A stretch of 7,774 nucleotides of DNA from HGM04593 sp045636125. Its GTDB lineage: Bacteria; Bacteroidota; Bacteroidia; Bacteroidales; Bacteroidaceae. Location of the stretch: positions 1-7,774 of the forward strand of contig JAZTWX010000044.1 in NCBI GenBank assembly GCA_045636125.1, written 5' to 3'. Below, piece by piece: positions 1 to 6,214 of the stretch (positions are counted from its first letter, which is position 1; each line of letters begins with the position of its first letter). The translations under genes were made by a program, and so were the position numbers. Under the pieces are notes generated by a model. The model saw only the letters and a program-made list of their open reading frames with translations, was not told the DNA's origin and did no database searches.

Positions 1-145
1 AGCAAAAACAAATTTATTTGATTTTGCAGCGAGCGAAAGCAGATTCGCGCGACAGCGCAAATAGCAAACAAGCGAGCAAAAACAAATTTATTTGATTTTG
101 CAGCGAGCGAAAGCAGATTCGCGCGACAGCGCAAATGGCAAACAA
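1..145. repeat. Tandem repeat, two 71-bp copies at 74-bp period
   Basis: Copy 1 is 1-71 and copy 2 is 75-145, separated by GCG. They differ only at 63 (A) versus 137 (G). Each copy contains a short AT dyad, CAAAT-TT-ATTTG (copy 1: 10-21), and a hairpin formed by GCGAA (33-37) and TTCGC (44-48), extended outwards across one A-G mismatch by CG/CG (30-31 and 50-51). A competing hairpin GCGC-GACA-GCGC lies at 47-58. The period is not a multiple of three and no convincing ORF covers it, so it is taken as non-coding. Copy 1 touches the window edge, so more copies may lie upstream. Near identity points to recent duplication or homogenisation. Function is unknown. Confidence 0.93.
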
Positions 146-204
146 CGAACATAAAAGCCACATTCCTTGTTAAAGAAACTGAACTTAATTTTAATACAAA
201 GAAA

Positions 205-819
205 ATGGCAACAATTGTAAAAAGCAACACCGGCTTCAGAATGCCCGTACTCCTCTACCCCGCAGGCGCGTTGGCACCCGTTATAAGCCAAGCAACCATT
301 GAGTATCACTACGGCAAACACCTGCAAGCCTACGTAAACAAAGCCAACGAGCTTATCGCCGGCAGCGAATTCGAAGAGATGACCCTTCGCGAGATTGTGG
401 AACAAGCCCCCGAAGGTCCCTTGTACAACAACGCCGGGCAAGTGCTCAACCACTCGCTCTATTTCGAACAGTTCACCCCCGACGCACCTGCAGCCAACCA
501 CCCCACAGGTGCACTCCTGAACGCCATACGTTTCGATTTCGGCAATTTCGACACACTTAAAAAGAAGATGGAAGAGGCCGCAGCCTCGCTTTTCGGCTCA
601 GGGTGGACGTGGCTGGCACAAGAAGAGAGCGGCAAGCTAAGCATAATAAACTGCCCCAACGGCGACAACCCACTGCGCCACCACTGCACGCCACTATACG
701 GCATCGATGTGTGGGAGCACGCCTACTACCTCGACTACCAGAATCGCCGCGCCGACCACGTAAAGCGCCTTTGGGAGATTGTCGACTGGGAAATCGTGGA
801 GAGCCGAATGAATATGTAA
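205..819 (+). CDS. sodB: Fe/Mn superoxide dismutase, probably cambialistic
   Basis: This cytoplasmic enzyme converts superoxide to oxygen and hydrogen peroxide. The 204-residue product spans the whole family: an N-terminal helical hairpin domain (about 13-100) and a C-terminal alpha/beta domain (about 101-204). The four metal ligands are visible: His35 (EYHYGKH), His83 (QVLNH), Asp168 and His172 (DVWEHAYY). Tyr43 matches the conserved second-shell tyrosine. Gln79 occupies the FeSOD-type glutamine position (AGQVLNH). Gly166, two residues before the Asp ligand, matches the Gly155 position of the cambialistic Porphyromonas gingivalis enzyme, so use of either Fe or Mn is inferred. There is no signal peptide. 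ATG at 205 follows an A-rich leader with no Shine-Dalgarno. An internal ATG at 241 (Met13) would give a protein nearer the usual family N-terminus, so the true start could be either. The gene appears monocistronic. Confidence 0.97.
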   Translation: MATIVKSNTGFRMPVLLYPAGALAPVISQATIEYHYGKHLQAYVNKANELIAGSEFEEMTLREIVEQAPEGPLYNNAGQVLNHSLYFEQFTPDAPAANHPTGALLNAIRFDFGNFDTLKKKMEEAAASLFGSGWTWLAQEESGKLSIINCPNGDNPLRHHCTPLYGIDVWEHAYYLDYQNRRADHVKRLWEIVDWEIVESRMNM

Positions 820-858
820 TAAAAAGAGGGTGACCCAAAAGTCATTTTGCAAAGAGAA

Positions 859-892
859 CAAACCCTGCCAGAGCACATTCTGACAGGGTTTG
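859..892. terminator. Hairpin terminator between convergent genes
   Basis: CAAACCCTG (859-867) pairs perfectly with CAGGGTTTG (884-892). Inside, after one C-A mismatch, CAGAG (869-873) pairs with TTCTG (878-882) with one G-U, closing a CACA loop. The T-rich tract CTTGTTCTT follows on the plus strand, as expected for the end of the dismutase transcript. The minus-strand continuation (complement of 836-858) is also T-rich, so it could serve the EEP gene too. A smaller GGGG/CCCC hairpin at 906-924, closer to the EEP stop codon, may act as well. Confidence 0.75.
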
Positions 893-936
893 CTTGTTCT
901 TAAACGGGGCTTTTAGCCAACCCCTTTATATAAAGC

Positions 937-1974
937 CTATTTAGCCTCTTTCACCAAATAGATAATCACCGGCAAGTGGTCGCTGTAACCGTTGAGCCAC
1001 ACACCGCCCGCGTGGGTACGTTTGGGCGAGCCCTTGTACTTTCCATCGGTCTGGAACATATAGCTGCGCGAGAATATTTCGGGCTTGTAATATTTAAGTG
1101 TCGAGCGCTCCTTGCCCACCATATTGGCAGTGAACACCACCTGGTCGAAAAGGTTCCAGTCACCCTTGTACTTGAGCGTGCCCACACCATCTTCACGCAA
1201 TATTTTCCACCACGGGTTATACAAGTCCGACGGAGCCTTCAAATCCTTTCTGTCACGCTTTGCACCAAGCGAGGTTTTCATACTCTTGTCGTCGGGGTCG
1301 TCGTTCATATCACCCATAATAATCACTTTCGCCTCGGCATCGGCAGCCATAATAGAGTCCTTAAGAGACTTCACCTGCACACCGGCACGCTCGCGAGCGG
1401 GGGACTGCGCATAGCGCGAAGGCCAGTGATTCACAATAATATGCACCTTTTCGCCACTCATAAGACCGCTCACAATCAAAAAGCCGCGTGTCTTGTACTC
1501 GTCGCTGCCGTTTTCAAGCAAATAAGGGGCAAGCTTGCAGGAATAGGGCTGAAAGAGACCGGGATTATAAAGCAGAGCACAATCTACTCCACGCTTGTCG
1601 GGGCCCTCAACGTGAACATATTTCCAACCGCGCGGCGCAAGCGCCTCCGACTCCACAAGAGCCTGCAACACCCTGCTGTTCTCAATCTCCGAAACGCCCA
1701 CCGCGGCCATTCCCACGGGCAACATATCGGTTGCCATTTCGGCAAGCACCTCCGACATATTCTTCACCTTGTTCACATATTTCATTGTGCCCCACTTGTT
1801 GGTACCGTCGGGCAAAAATTCATAGTCGTTCTTGCCTTCGTCGTGAATGGTGTCGAAAAGGTTTTCAAGGTTATAAAAGCCCACAGCGTAGAGCTCGAAA
1901 CGTTTCTGCTGTGCACTCAAAGGCGTTGCAACAAAAAGCAGCAACAGTAGCAGCGATGAGAGATATTTTTTCAT
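937..1974 (-). CDS. Secreted endonuclease/exonuclease/phosphatase (EEP) family protein
   Basis: This is a metal-dependent hydrolase of the DNase I/ExoIII-like EEP superfamily, which cleaves phosphodiester or phosphomonoester bonds in DNA, RNA, phospholipids or phosphoinositides. The 345-residue protein starts with a Sec signal peptide (Lys2-Lys3, Leu-rich core 5-15, likely cleavage near Ala21), so it should be exported to the periplasm or beyond. No lipobox cysteine is seen. EEP motifs appear in order: FYNLENLFD (33-41), SEIEN with a metal-ligand Glu (95-99), KRGVDCALLY (127-136), VNHWPSR with catalytic His183, GDMNDDP (Asp222, Asn224), FDQVVF (Asp277) and the terminal SDHLPV (Asp332, His333). 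All expected catalytic positions are present, so it is probably active. It is transcribed away from the receptor operon across a 240-bp gap. Related EEP proteins often occur near DUF5689 proteins in Bacteroidota, which supports a shared role. The exact substrate cannot be read from sequence. Confidence 0.93.
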   Translation of the reverse strand: MKKYLSSLLLLLLFVATPLSAQQKRFELYAVGFYNLENLFDTIHDEGKNDYEFLPDGTNKWGTMKYVNKVKNMSEVLAEMATDMLPVGMAAVGVSEIENSRVLQALVESEALAPRGWKYVHVEGPDKRGVDCALLYNPGLFQPYSCKLAPYLLENGSDEYKTRGFLIVSGLMSGEKVHIIVNHWPSRYAQSPARERAGVQVKSLKDSIMAADAEAKVIIMGDMNDDPDDKSMKTSLGAKRDRKDLKAPSDLYNPWWKILREDGVGTLKYKGDWNLFDQVVFTANMVGKERSTLKYYKPEIFSRSYMFQTDGKYKGSPKRTHAGGVWLNGYSDHLPVIIYLVKEAK

Positions 1975-2006
1975 AGTACAATTATTTTCACGTGTATAAT
2001 TTTGCG

Positions 2007-2014
2007 TAAAATTA
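2007..2014 (-). promoter_or_regulatory. Possible -7 element for the EEP gene
   Basis: On the minus strand this reads TAATTTTA, seven of eight matches to the Bacteroidota -7 consensus TAnnTTTG. It lies 33 bases upstream of the EEP start codon. No perfect TTTG -33 partner is seen; CAAT at 2037-2040 (ATTG on the minus strand) is the nearest at suitable spacing. The region is AT-rich, so a chance match is quite possible. Confidence 0.25.
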
Positions 2015-2072
2015 GCACATTTATTTCACAAGCACACAATATTTGCTGCAATATTTTCACATTCAAGGCAAA

Positions 2073-2098
2073 GGCACGCTTTTAGCTAAAAAAGTGCC
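2073..2098. promoter_or_regulatory. 26-bp dyad, candidate operator
   Basis: The two 13-base half-sites are complementary at 11 of 13 positions with no spacer. The centre is the perfect 12-bp palindrome TTTTAGCTAAAA (2080-2091), flanked by GGCAC and GTGCC; the mismatches are 2078/2093 and 2079/2092. It lies about 30 bases upstream of the putative -7 element of the receptor operon, where an activator would bind, and it is shared with the divergent EEP gene. No T-run follows, so a terminator is less likely. The cognate regulator is not in the window. Confidence 0.42.
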
Positions 2099-2129
2099 CA
2101 CAAGGCTTCTCTGTTAAGATATTTTTTAT

Positions 2130-2137
2130 CATCTTTG
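2130..2137 (+). promoter_or_regulatory. Possible -7 element of the receptor operon
   Basis: CATCTTTG, followed by C, matches seven of eight positions of the Bacteroidota -7 consensus TAnnTTTG. It lies 77 bases upstream of the receptor start codon and predicts a transcription start near 2144. The -33 box is poor (TCTG at 2110-2113, spacing shorter than usual). A weak -33 with an upstream dyad would suit a promoter that needs an activator, but this is inference. Confidence 0.38.
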
Positions 2138-2152
2138 CACATTATAACATTA

Positions 2153-2170
2153 CGCGTGCCCGCGCACGCG
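2153..2170 (+). other. GC-rich leader hairpin upstream of the receptor gene
   Basis: CGCGTGC (2153-2159) and GCACGCG (2164-2170) form a perfect 7-bp stem with a CCGC loop. It is the only very GC-rich stretch in an otherwise AT-rich intergenic region. If transcription begins near 2144, it lies about ten bases from the 5' end of the operon mRNA. A 5' stabilising element or a protein-binding stem are both possible. There is no U-tract, so it is not a standard terminator. Confidence 0.5.
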
Positions 2171-2214
2171 AAACCACTGGAGAAAAAGTTTTATTAAATA
2201 ATTCTATTACACAA

Positions 2215-5200
2215 ATGAAAAGGATTTTGAAGTATGCAATGCTCTTTTTCTTTGGCATAATGCTGTGCAATAATGCCCACGCATTGACCGAAGGAAAAGA
2301 TTCGGTGCAGGTTGTCTTTAGGTTTGTGAACGGGGACGATACGTTCTATGTCCCCTGGAACAAAAACGGAGAAAACCTTGACTCGCTATGCAACGTATTG
2401 CGTGACAATTCAATGGGAGCCGGCACGGTTTATGTCGACGGTTACAGCAGTAACAAACGCTTGTCAATGATACGCTGCAACCGTGTAAAATCGGCACTTA
2501 TTCTGCGCGCAGGCGTAACAGAAAGCACATTCAGCACCACGAACAATGCCGGCACATTCAACGGAATGAAAAACGTGGTGGTTGTAACCGTTGTTGTCCC
2601 CAAAGAGCAGGAGGCTGCAAGCGAAAATGCTCCCGCAGCCACCGAACCGGCAACAACAGCTAAACCCGCCGAACAGCAGCAACCCGAAAAGAAAGAGGCT
2701 GTAGACATACCACAGCACCATTTCGGCCTTTTTGTAAAGGACAGCACAAGCAACAACGCTGCAACCGGTATCATCGTTCCCGAATTCAACAACATTAACA
2801 TCGACCGCGACCAGTTCACCTTCAACGAGAGCATGCTCGACGAAGACGAAGATGTCATTCAGGGAGCAACTGCACTCACAACATCGAGCGACGACTATTT
2901 CCTCTCCGAAGTGGGCTACCGCTGGAGCTCGATGCGTTTCAAACAACGCGGCTACGACTCGCAGTACAACAAAGTGTACGCCAACGGCGCTCTTCTCAAC
3001 GACGCCGAGCGCGGAACATTCAGTTATGGTATGATTGGTGGCTTGAACGACGCCACACGCAACCAGGAGAGCAGCGTATACCTCGAAAACAGCAGCTTCG
3101 GTTTCAGCAGTGTGGGTGGAGCAAGCAACATCAATATGCGCGCGGCACAATATGCAGCCGGACACAAGATGTCGTTCGTTGCCTGCAACCGCAACTACCT
3201 CGCCCGCCTCATGTACACATACTCTACCGGCCTCATGGAAAACGGCTGGGCGTTCACAGCATCGGCATCGTACCGCTGGGCAAACGAGGGTGTAATAGAG
3301 GGTACATTCTACAACTCACTCGGTTACTATTTGAGCGCACAAAAGGTTATAAACGACAAACACAGCCTTTCGTTTGCAACCTGGGGCTCGCCCACCGAGC
3401 GCGGACAGCAGGGAGCTGCCACCGAAGAGGCCTACTGGCTTGCCAACAGCCACTACTACAACCCCAACTGGGGATACCAGAACGGCGAAAAGCGCAACGC
3501 GCGCGTAGTAACATCGTACGAGCCCACAGCGCTTGTCACCTGGGACTACAAGGTTAACCGCGAGACAAAGCTCACAACATCGGCAGCTGTGAAATACAGC
3601 ATCTACGGCTCAACAGCACTCGGATGGAACGGCAACGCCGCCTACCCCCGCCCCAACTACTACAAGAACCTCCCCAGCGCAGCCTACAACGTATGGGACC
3701 TCGACTACTACGAAGACGCATCGAACGCCCTCTCGCAGGAGGACAACCGTGCACAGTGGAAAGAGCTCTACGACTACTGGAAGGCAAGCAAGGCCAACCG
3801 CCAGATAAACTGGGACCAGATGTATTTTGCCAACCAGCAGGCAAACGCCACGGGCGAGGAGTGCCTCTACTACGTTGAGCGCCGCCACAACGACCAGCTT
3901 ATGTTGAGCATAGGTTCGGTACTCGACCACGAATTCAACAAATACAGCCGTGCCAACATCGGCGTGAACATAAACACCACAAAAGGTATGCACTACAAGA
4001 AGATGGACGACCTTTTGGGTGCCGACACATACATCGACGTGGACAAATTCTCCATCGGCGATCACGGCCGCGACAGCTATGTGATACAGAACGATGTCGA
4101 CAACCCCAACCGCCGCATCAAAGAGGGCGACGTTTTTGGCTACGACTATAATATATATGTAAACAAGGTAGACCTCTTCACGCAGTACCAGTACAACAAG
4201 AACAGGTTCCACTTTTATGCAGGAGCGAACATCGACGGTACCACAATGCAGCGCGAGGGTAATATGCGCAACGGCCGTGCCACATACTACGACAGCAACG
4301 GCAAGATGTTCGATGTTTCAAAAGGCAAGGGCGAGGTAGCAAAATTCCTCGGCGGCGGTGCAAAAGCATCTCTCATTTGGGATATCAACGGAAACAACAA
4401 AGTGATGATTGGTGGAGGATACTCGCAGCGCGCACCCCTCGCCTATAATTCATTTGTTGCCCCCCGCATACGCGAGGATTTTGTTGAGGGACTCGAAAAC
4501 GAGAACGTATTCAACGGCGAGGCCTCTTACGCATTCAAGTATGGGGCATTCGCAGCAAAGGTGAGCGCCTTCTACACAAAGATAACCGACGCCGTGCAGC
4601 AGAGCGCCTTCTACAACGACGACGAGGGCAAGTTCACCTACCTCACAATGACAGGTGTCGACAAGACCAACTACGGCGTTGAAGCAGCTTTTGTATACAA
4701 CGTGACATCGGCCCTTTCGTTCAACATTCTCGCAGCCTTAACCGAGGCCGAGTATACAAGCAACGCACGCGGCTCTATGATGACCGAGGACCAGCGCGAG
4801 CTCGACCACGCTTTGCAGAAGGTTTATATGGACGGCGCAAAGATTGGCGGTTCACCCCTCACTGCAGTGAGTTTAGGCGTCGACTACAACGTAAACGGCT
4901 GGTACCTCAGCGCCAACCTCAACTATTATGACCGCATCTATGTAAGCCCCTCAATATACGCACGCCTCGAAACAGTTGCAGGCAGCAACGGCGGTGTCGA
5001 TGTAAACGGTAACCCCGTGAACAAGCTCGACATCCCCTCGCAGTTCCGTGGCGAGGACGGCTTTATGCTCGATGCATCAATAGGCAAGAGCATCAACCTC
5101 AAGGGCGGCAAAAAGCTCAACATCAACCTTAGCCTCAGCAACATTCTCAACAACGAGAATATGGTTACAGGCGGATATGAGCAGAACCGCAGCGACTACA

Positions 5201-5298
5201 GCAACGACGAGAAAAAGATATACGTTTTCTCAAAGAACCCCTATCTGTACTACGCAAACGCATTCAACGCCTATCTTAACGTAGGCCTACGTTTCTAA
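2215..5298 (+). CDS. TonB-dependent receptor with N-terminal OmpA-like domain
   Basis: This is a probable outer-membrane active importer, energised by TonB. The 1,027-residue product has a signal peptide (Lys2-Arg3, hydrophobic 8-18, cleavage likely after Ala23). Residues about 29-130 resemble an OmpA-like domain: VYVDGYSS (72-79) and NKRLSMIRCNRVKSAL (80-95) match the family's G-x-x-x / N-x-x-LS-x-x-R-A-x-x-V core. The usual Asp after the Gly motif is replaced by Ser, so peptidoglycan binding may be lost. A low-complexity Ala/Pro/Glu/Gln/Thr linker covers about 131-162. The plug spans about 200-310, with RFKQRGYDSQYNKVYANG (241-258), GGLNDATRN (275-283) and GGASNINMR (301-309). The barrel fills the rest, with NPNWGYQNG (416-424), QINWD (530-534) and terminal YLNVGLRF ending in the Phe expected for outer-membrane insertion. 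No clear TonB box is visible. It is first in a three-gene unit. The substrate is unknown. Confidence 0.92.
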   Translation: MKRILKYAMLFFFGIMLCNNAHALTEGKDSVQVVFRFVNGDDTFYVPWNKNGENLDSLCNVLRDNSMGAGTVYVDGYSSNKRLSMIRCNRVKSALILRAGVTESTFSTTNNAGTFNGMKNVVVVTVVVPKEQEAASENAPAATEPATTAKPAEQQQPEKKEAVDIPQHHFGLFVKDSTSNNAATGIIVPEFNNINIDRDQFTFNESMLDEDEDVIQGATALTTSSDDYFLSEVGYRWSSMRFKQRGYDSQYNKVYANGALLNDAERGTFSYGMIGGLNDATRNQESSVYLENSSFGFSSVGGASNINMRAAQYAAGHKMSFVACNRNYLARLMYTYSTGLMENGWAFTASASYRWANEGVIEGTFYNSLGYYLSAQKVINDKHSLSFATWGSPTERGQQGAATEEAYWLANSHYYNPNWGYQNGEKRNARVVTSYEPTALVTWDYKVNRETKLTTSAAVKYSIYGSTALGWNGNAAYPRPNYYKNLPSAAYNVWDLDYYEDASNALSQEDNRAQWKELYDYWKASKANRQINWDQMYFANQQANATGEECLYYVERRHNDQLMLSIGSVLDHEFNKYSRANIGVNINTTKGMHYKKMDDLLGADTYIDVDKFSIGDHGRDSYVIQNDVDNPNRRIKEGDVFGYDYNIYVNKVDLFTQYQYNKNRFHFYAGANIDGTTMQREGNMRNGRATYYDSNGKMFDVSKGKGEVAKFLGGGAKASLIWDINGNNKVMIGGGYSQRAPLAYNSFVAPRIREDFVEGLENENVFNGEASYAFKYGAFAAKVSAFYTKITDAVQQSAFYNDDEGKFTYLTMTGVDKTNYGVEAAFVYNVTSALSFNILAALTEAEYTSNARGSMMTEDQRELDHALQKVYMDGAKIGGSPLTAVSLGVDYNVNGWYLSANLNYYDRIYVSPSIYARLETVAGSNGGVDVNGNPVNKLDIPSQFRGEDGFMLDASIGKSINLKGGKKLNINLSLSNILNNENMVTGGYEQNRSDYSNDEKKIYVFSKNPYLYYANAFNAYLNVGLRF

Positions 5299-5304
5299 AA
5301 GCAA

Positions 5305-5311
5305 GAGGAGG
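5305..5311 (+). promoter_or_regulatory. Strong Shine-Dalgarno before the DUF5689 gene
   Basis: GAGGAGG, containing a full AGGAGG (5306-5311), stands nine bases before the ATG at 5321. Such sites are uncommon in Bacteroidota, where the anti-Shine-Dalgarno is usually masked and A-rich leaders drive initiation. The other genes here have A/T-rich leaders without this motif. It supports the chosen start. Confidence 0.6.
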
Positions 5312-5320
5312 ACATAAATT

Positions 5321-6178
5321 ATGAAGATAACAAAATACATATTAGCGGCATTTACACTTGCATTAGGCCTCGCATCGTGTATGAACGACTTCGACGAGCC
5401 CTCATTCGGCAAAGCCCCCTATGGCAACAACTCGATAGGCGAGCCCAATATGACAATTGCCGAATTCAAGGAGAAATACAATATCGAGTTGCACACCGAA
5501 TCGCCCACCGAAATAACCGAGGATATTATTTTAGGTGGTGTGGTAGTGAGCAACGACGAAACAGGCAACGTCTACAAGCAATTGGTATTCAGCGACGACA
5601 GTGAGACAGGCGAGTCTATGCTCATTGGAATAAATGCATCGGGCCTATACGCCTACCTCCCCCGCGGACAAAAAATCGCGCTCAGCCTCAAAGGGCTCTC
5701 AATGGGCTGCTACGGCAAGCTGCCCCAGATAGGCGTCCCTTACACCAACAACAAAGGCAATATTGCTGTTGGACGTATGAGCGAAAAGGTTCTTAAACAA
5801 CACATAAAAATTGTGGGCGAGCCCAGCAACGATTATGCCGAAATGACACCCACCGACCTCACTGAAGAGTGGATGACAAGCAGCAACCGGGAGACACTGC
5901 CCCGCTACGTTCGCCTCAAAGGCGTTACATTCCAGGAGGCCGACGGTAAAAAGACCTTTGCCCCCGAGGAGGAGATGGTGAGTGAAACTAACAGGTTGGT
6001 AAACAGGACCGTGAAAGTGGGCAGCAAGAAAATTGTGTTCCGCATGAGCACATACGCCGACTTTGCCAATATGGTTGTTCCCACAGGCAAGCTCGATATC
6101 ACAGGCGTTCTCACCTGTTTCAACAGCGACTGGCAGTTTATGCTATCATCGGACAAAGACATTGTTCCGGCAGAATAA
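5321..6178 (+). CDS. DUF5689 domain lipoprotein, likely surface-exposed
   Basis: The 285-residue protein begins with a lipoprotein signal peptide ending in the lipobox LASC, with Cys20 as the lipidated residue. The residues after it (MNDFDE) are acidic, resembling the Bacteroidota lipoprotein export signal, so display on the outer surface is inferred. The body fits a single DUF5689 domain: TIAEFKEKY (45-53), GGVVVSNDETGNVYKQL (72-88), SLKGLSMGCYGK (122-133) and a C-terminal GVLTCFNSDWQFMLSS. DUF5689 proteins have beta-rich, OB-like character and are usually found beside TonB-dependent receptors and EEP hydrolases; their molecular function is not established. It starts 22 bases after the receptor stop, so cotranscription is very likely. 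The natural role would be as a ligand-capture partner of the receptor (inference). An alternative is a structural component of the receptor complex. Confidence 0.86.
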   Translation: MKITKYILAAFTLALGLASCMNDFDEPSFGKAPYGNNSIGEPNMTIAEFKEKYNIELHTESPTEITEDIILGGVVVSNDETGNVYKQLVFSDDSETGESMLIGINASGLYAYLPRGQKIALSLKGLSMGCYGKLPQIGVPYTNNKGNIAVGRMSEKVLKQHIKIVGEPSNDYAEMTPTDLTEEWMTSSNRETLPRYVRLKGVTFQEADGKKTFAPEEEMVSETNRLVNRTVKVGSKKIVFRMSTYADFANMVVPTGKLDITGVLTCFNSDWQFMLSSDKDIVPAE

Positions 6179-6214
6179 AACCAAAAAGTAAATAACGACA
6201 AAAACACAAACAAT

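Noticed and set aside
1..145. CRISPR array
   Set aside because: The two units are adjacent with only three bases between them, so there are no spacers. The unit is also far longer than a CRISPR repeat.
166..193. Promoter for the dismutase (CTTG at 166-169 and TAATTTTA at 186-193)
   Set aside because: The -7-like site would put the transcription start almost at the ATG, and the -33 spacing is too short. The real promoter may lie in or before the repeat, or serve the Met13 start.
88..501. Minus-strand frame running from the dismutase gene into the tandem repeat
   Set aside because: Most of it is antisense to the dismutase, and its tail is repeat sequence. No domain is recognisable.
976..1950. 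Long plus-strand open frame of 324 codons opposite the EEP gene
   Set aside because: It lies fully antisense to a gene with complete EEP motifs and a signal peptide. Its translation is rich in His, Arg and Val with no recognisable domain, as expected from the codon bias of the real gene.
1986..2060. Three TTTCAC motifs in the intergenic region (1986, 2024, 2055)
   Set aside because: The spacings are irregular (38 and 31) and the motif is only six bases in AT-rich DNA, so chance is a sufficient explanation.
2073..2098. Rho-independent terminator
   Set aside because: The dyad has no loop spacer and no T-run follows on either strand. It sits between divergent genes where no transcript is expected to end.
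2464..3165. Minus-strand frame of 233 codons opposite the receptor's N-terminal part
   Set aside because: It is Val/Cys/Ala-rich shadow translation, antisense to the OmpA-like domain, linker and plug.
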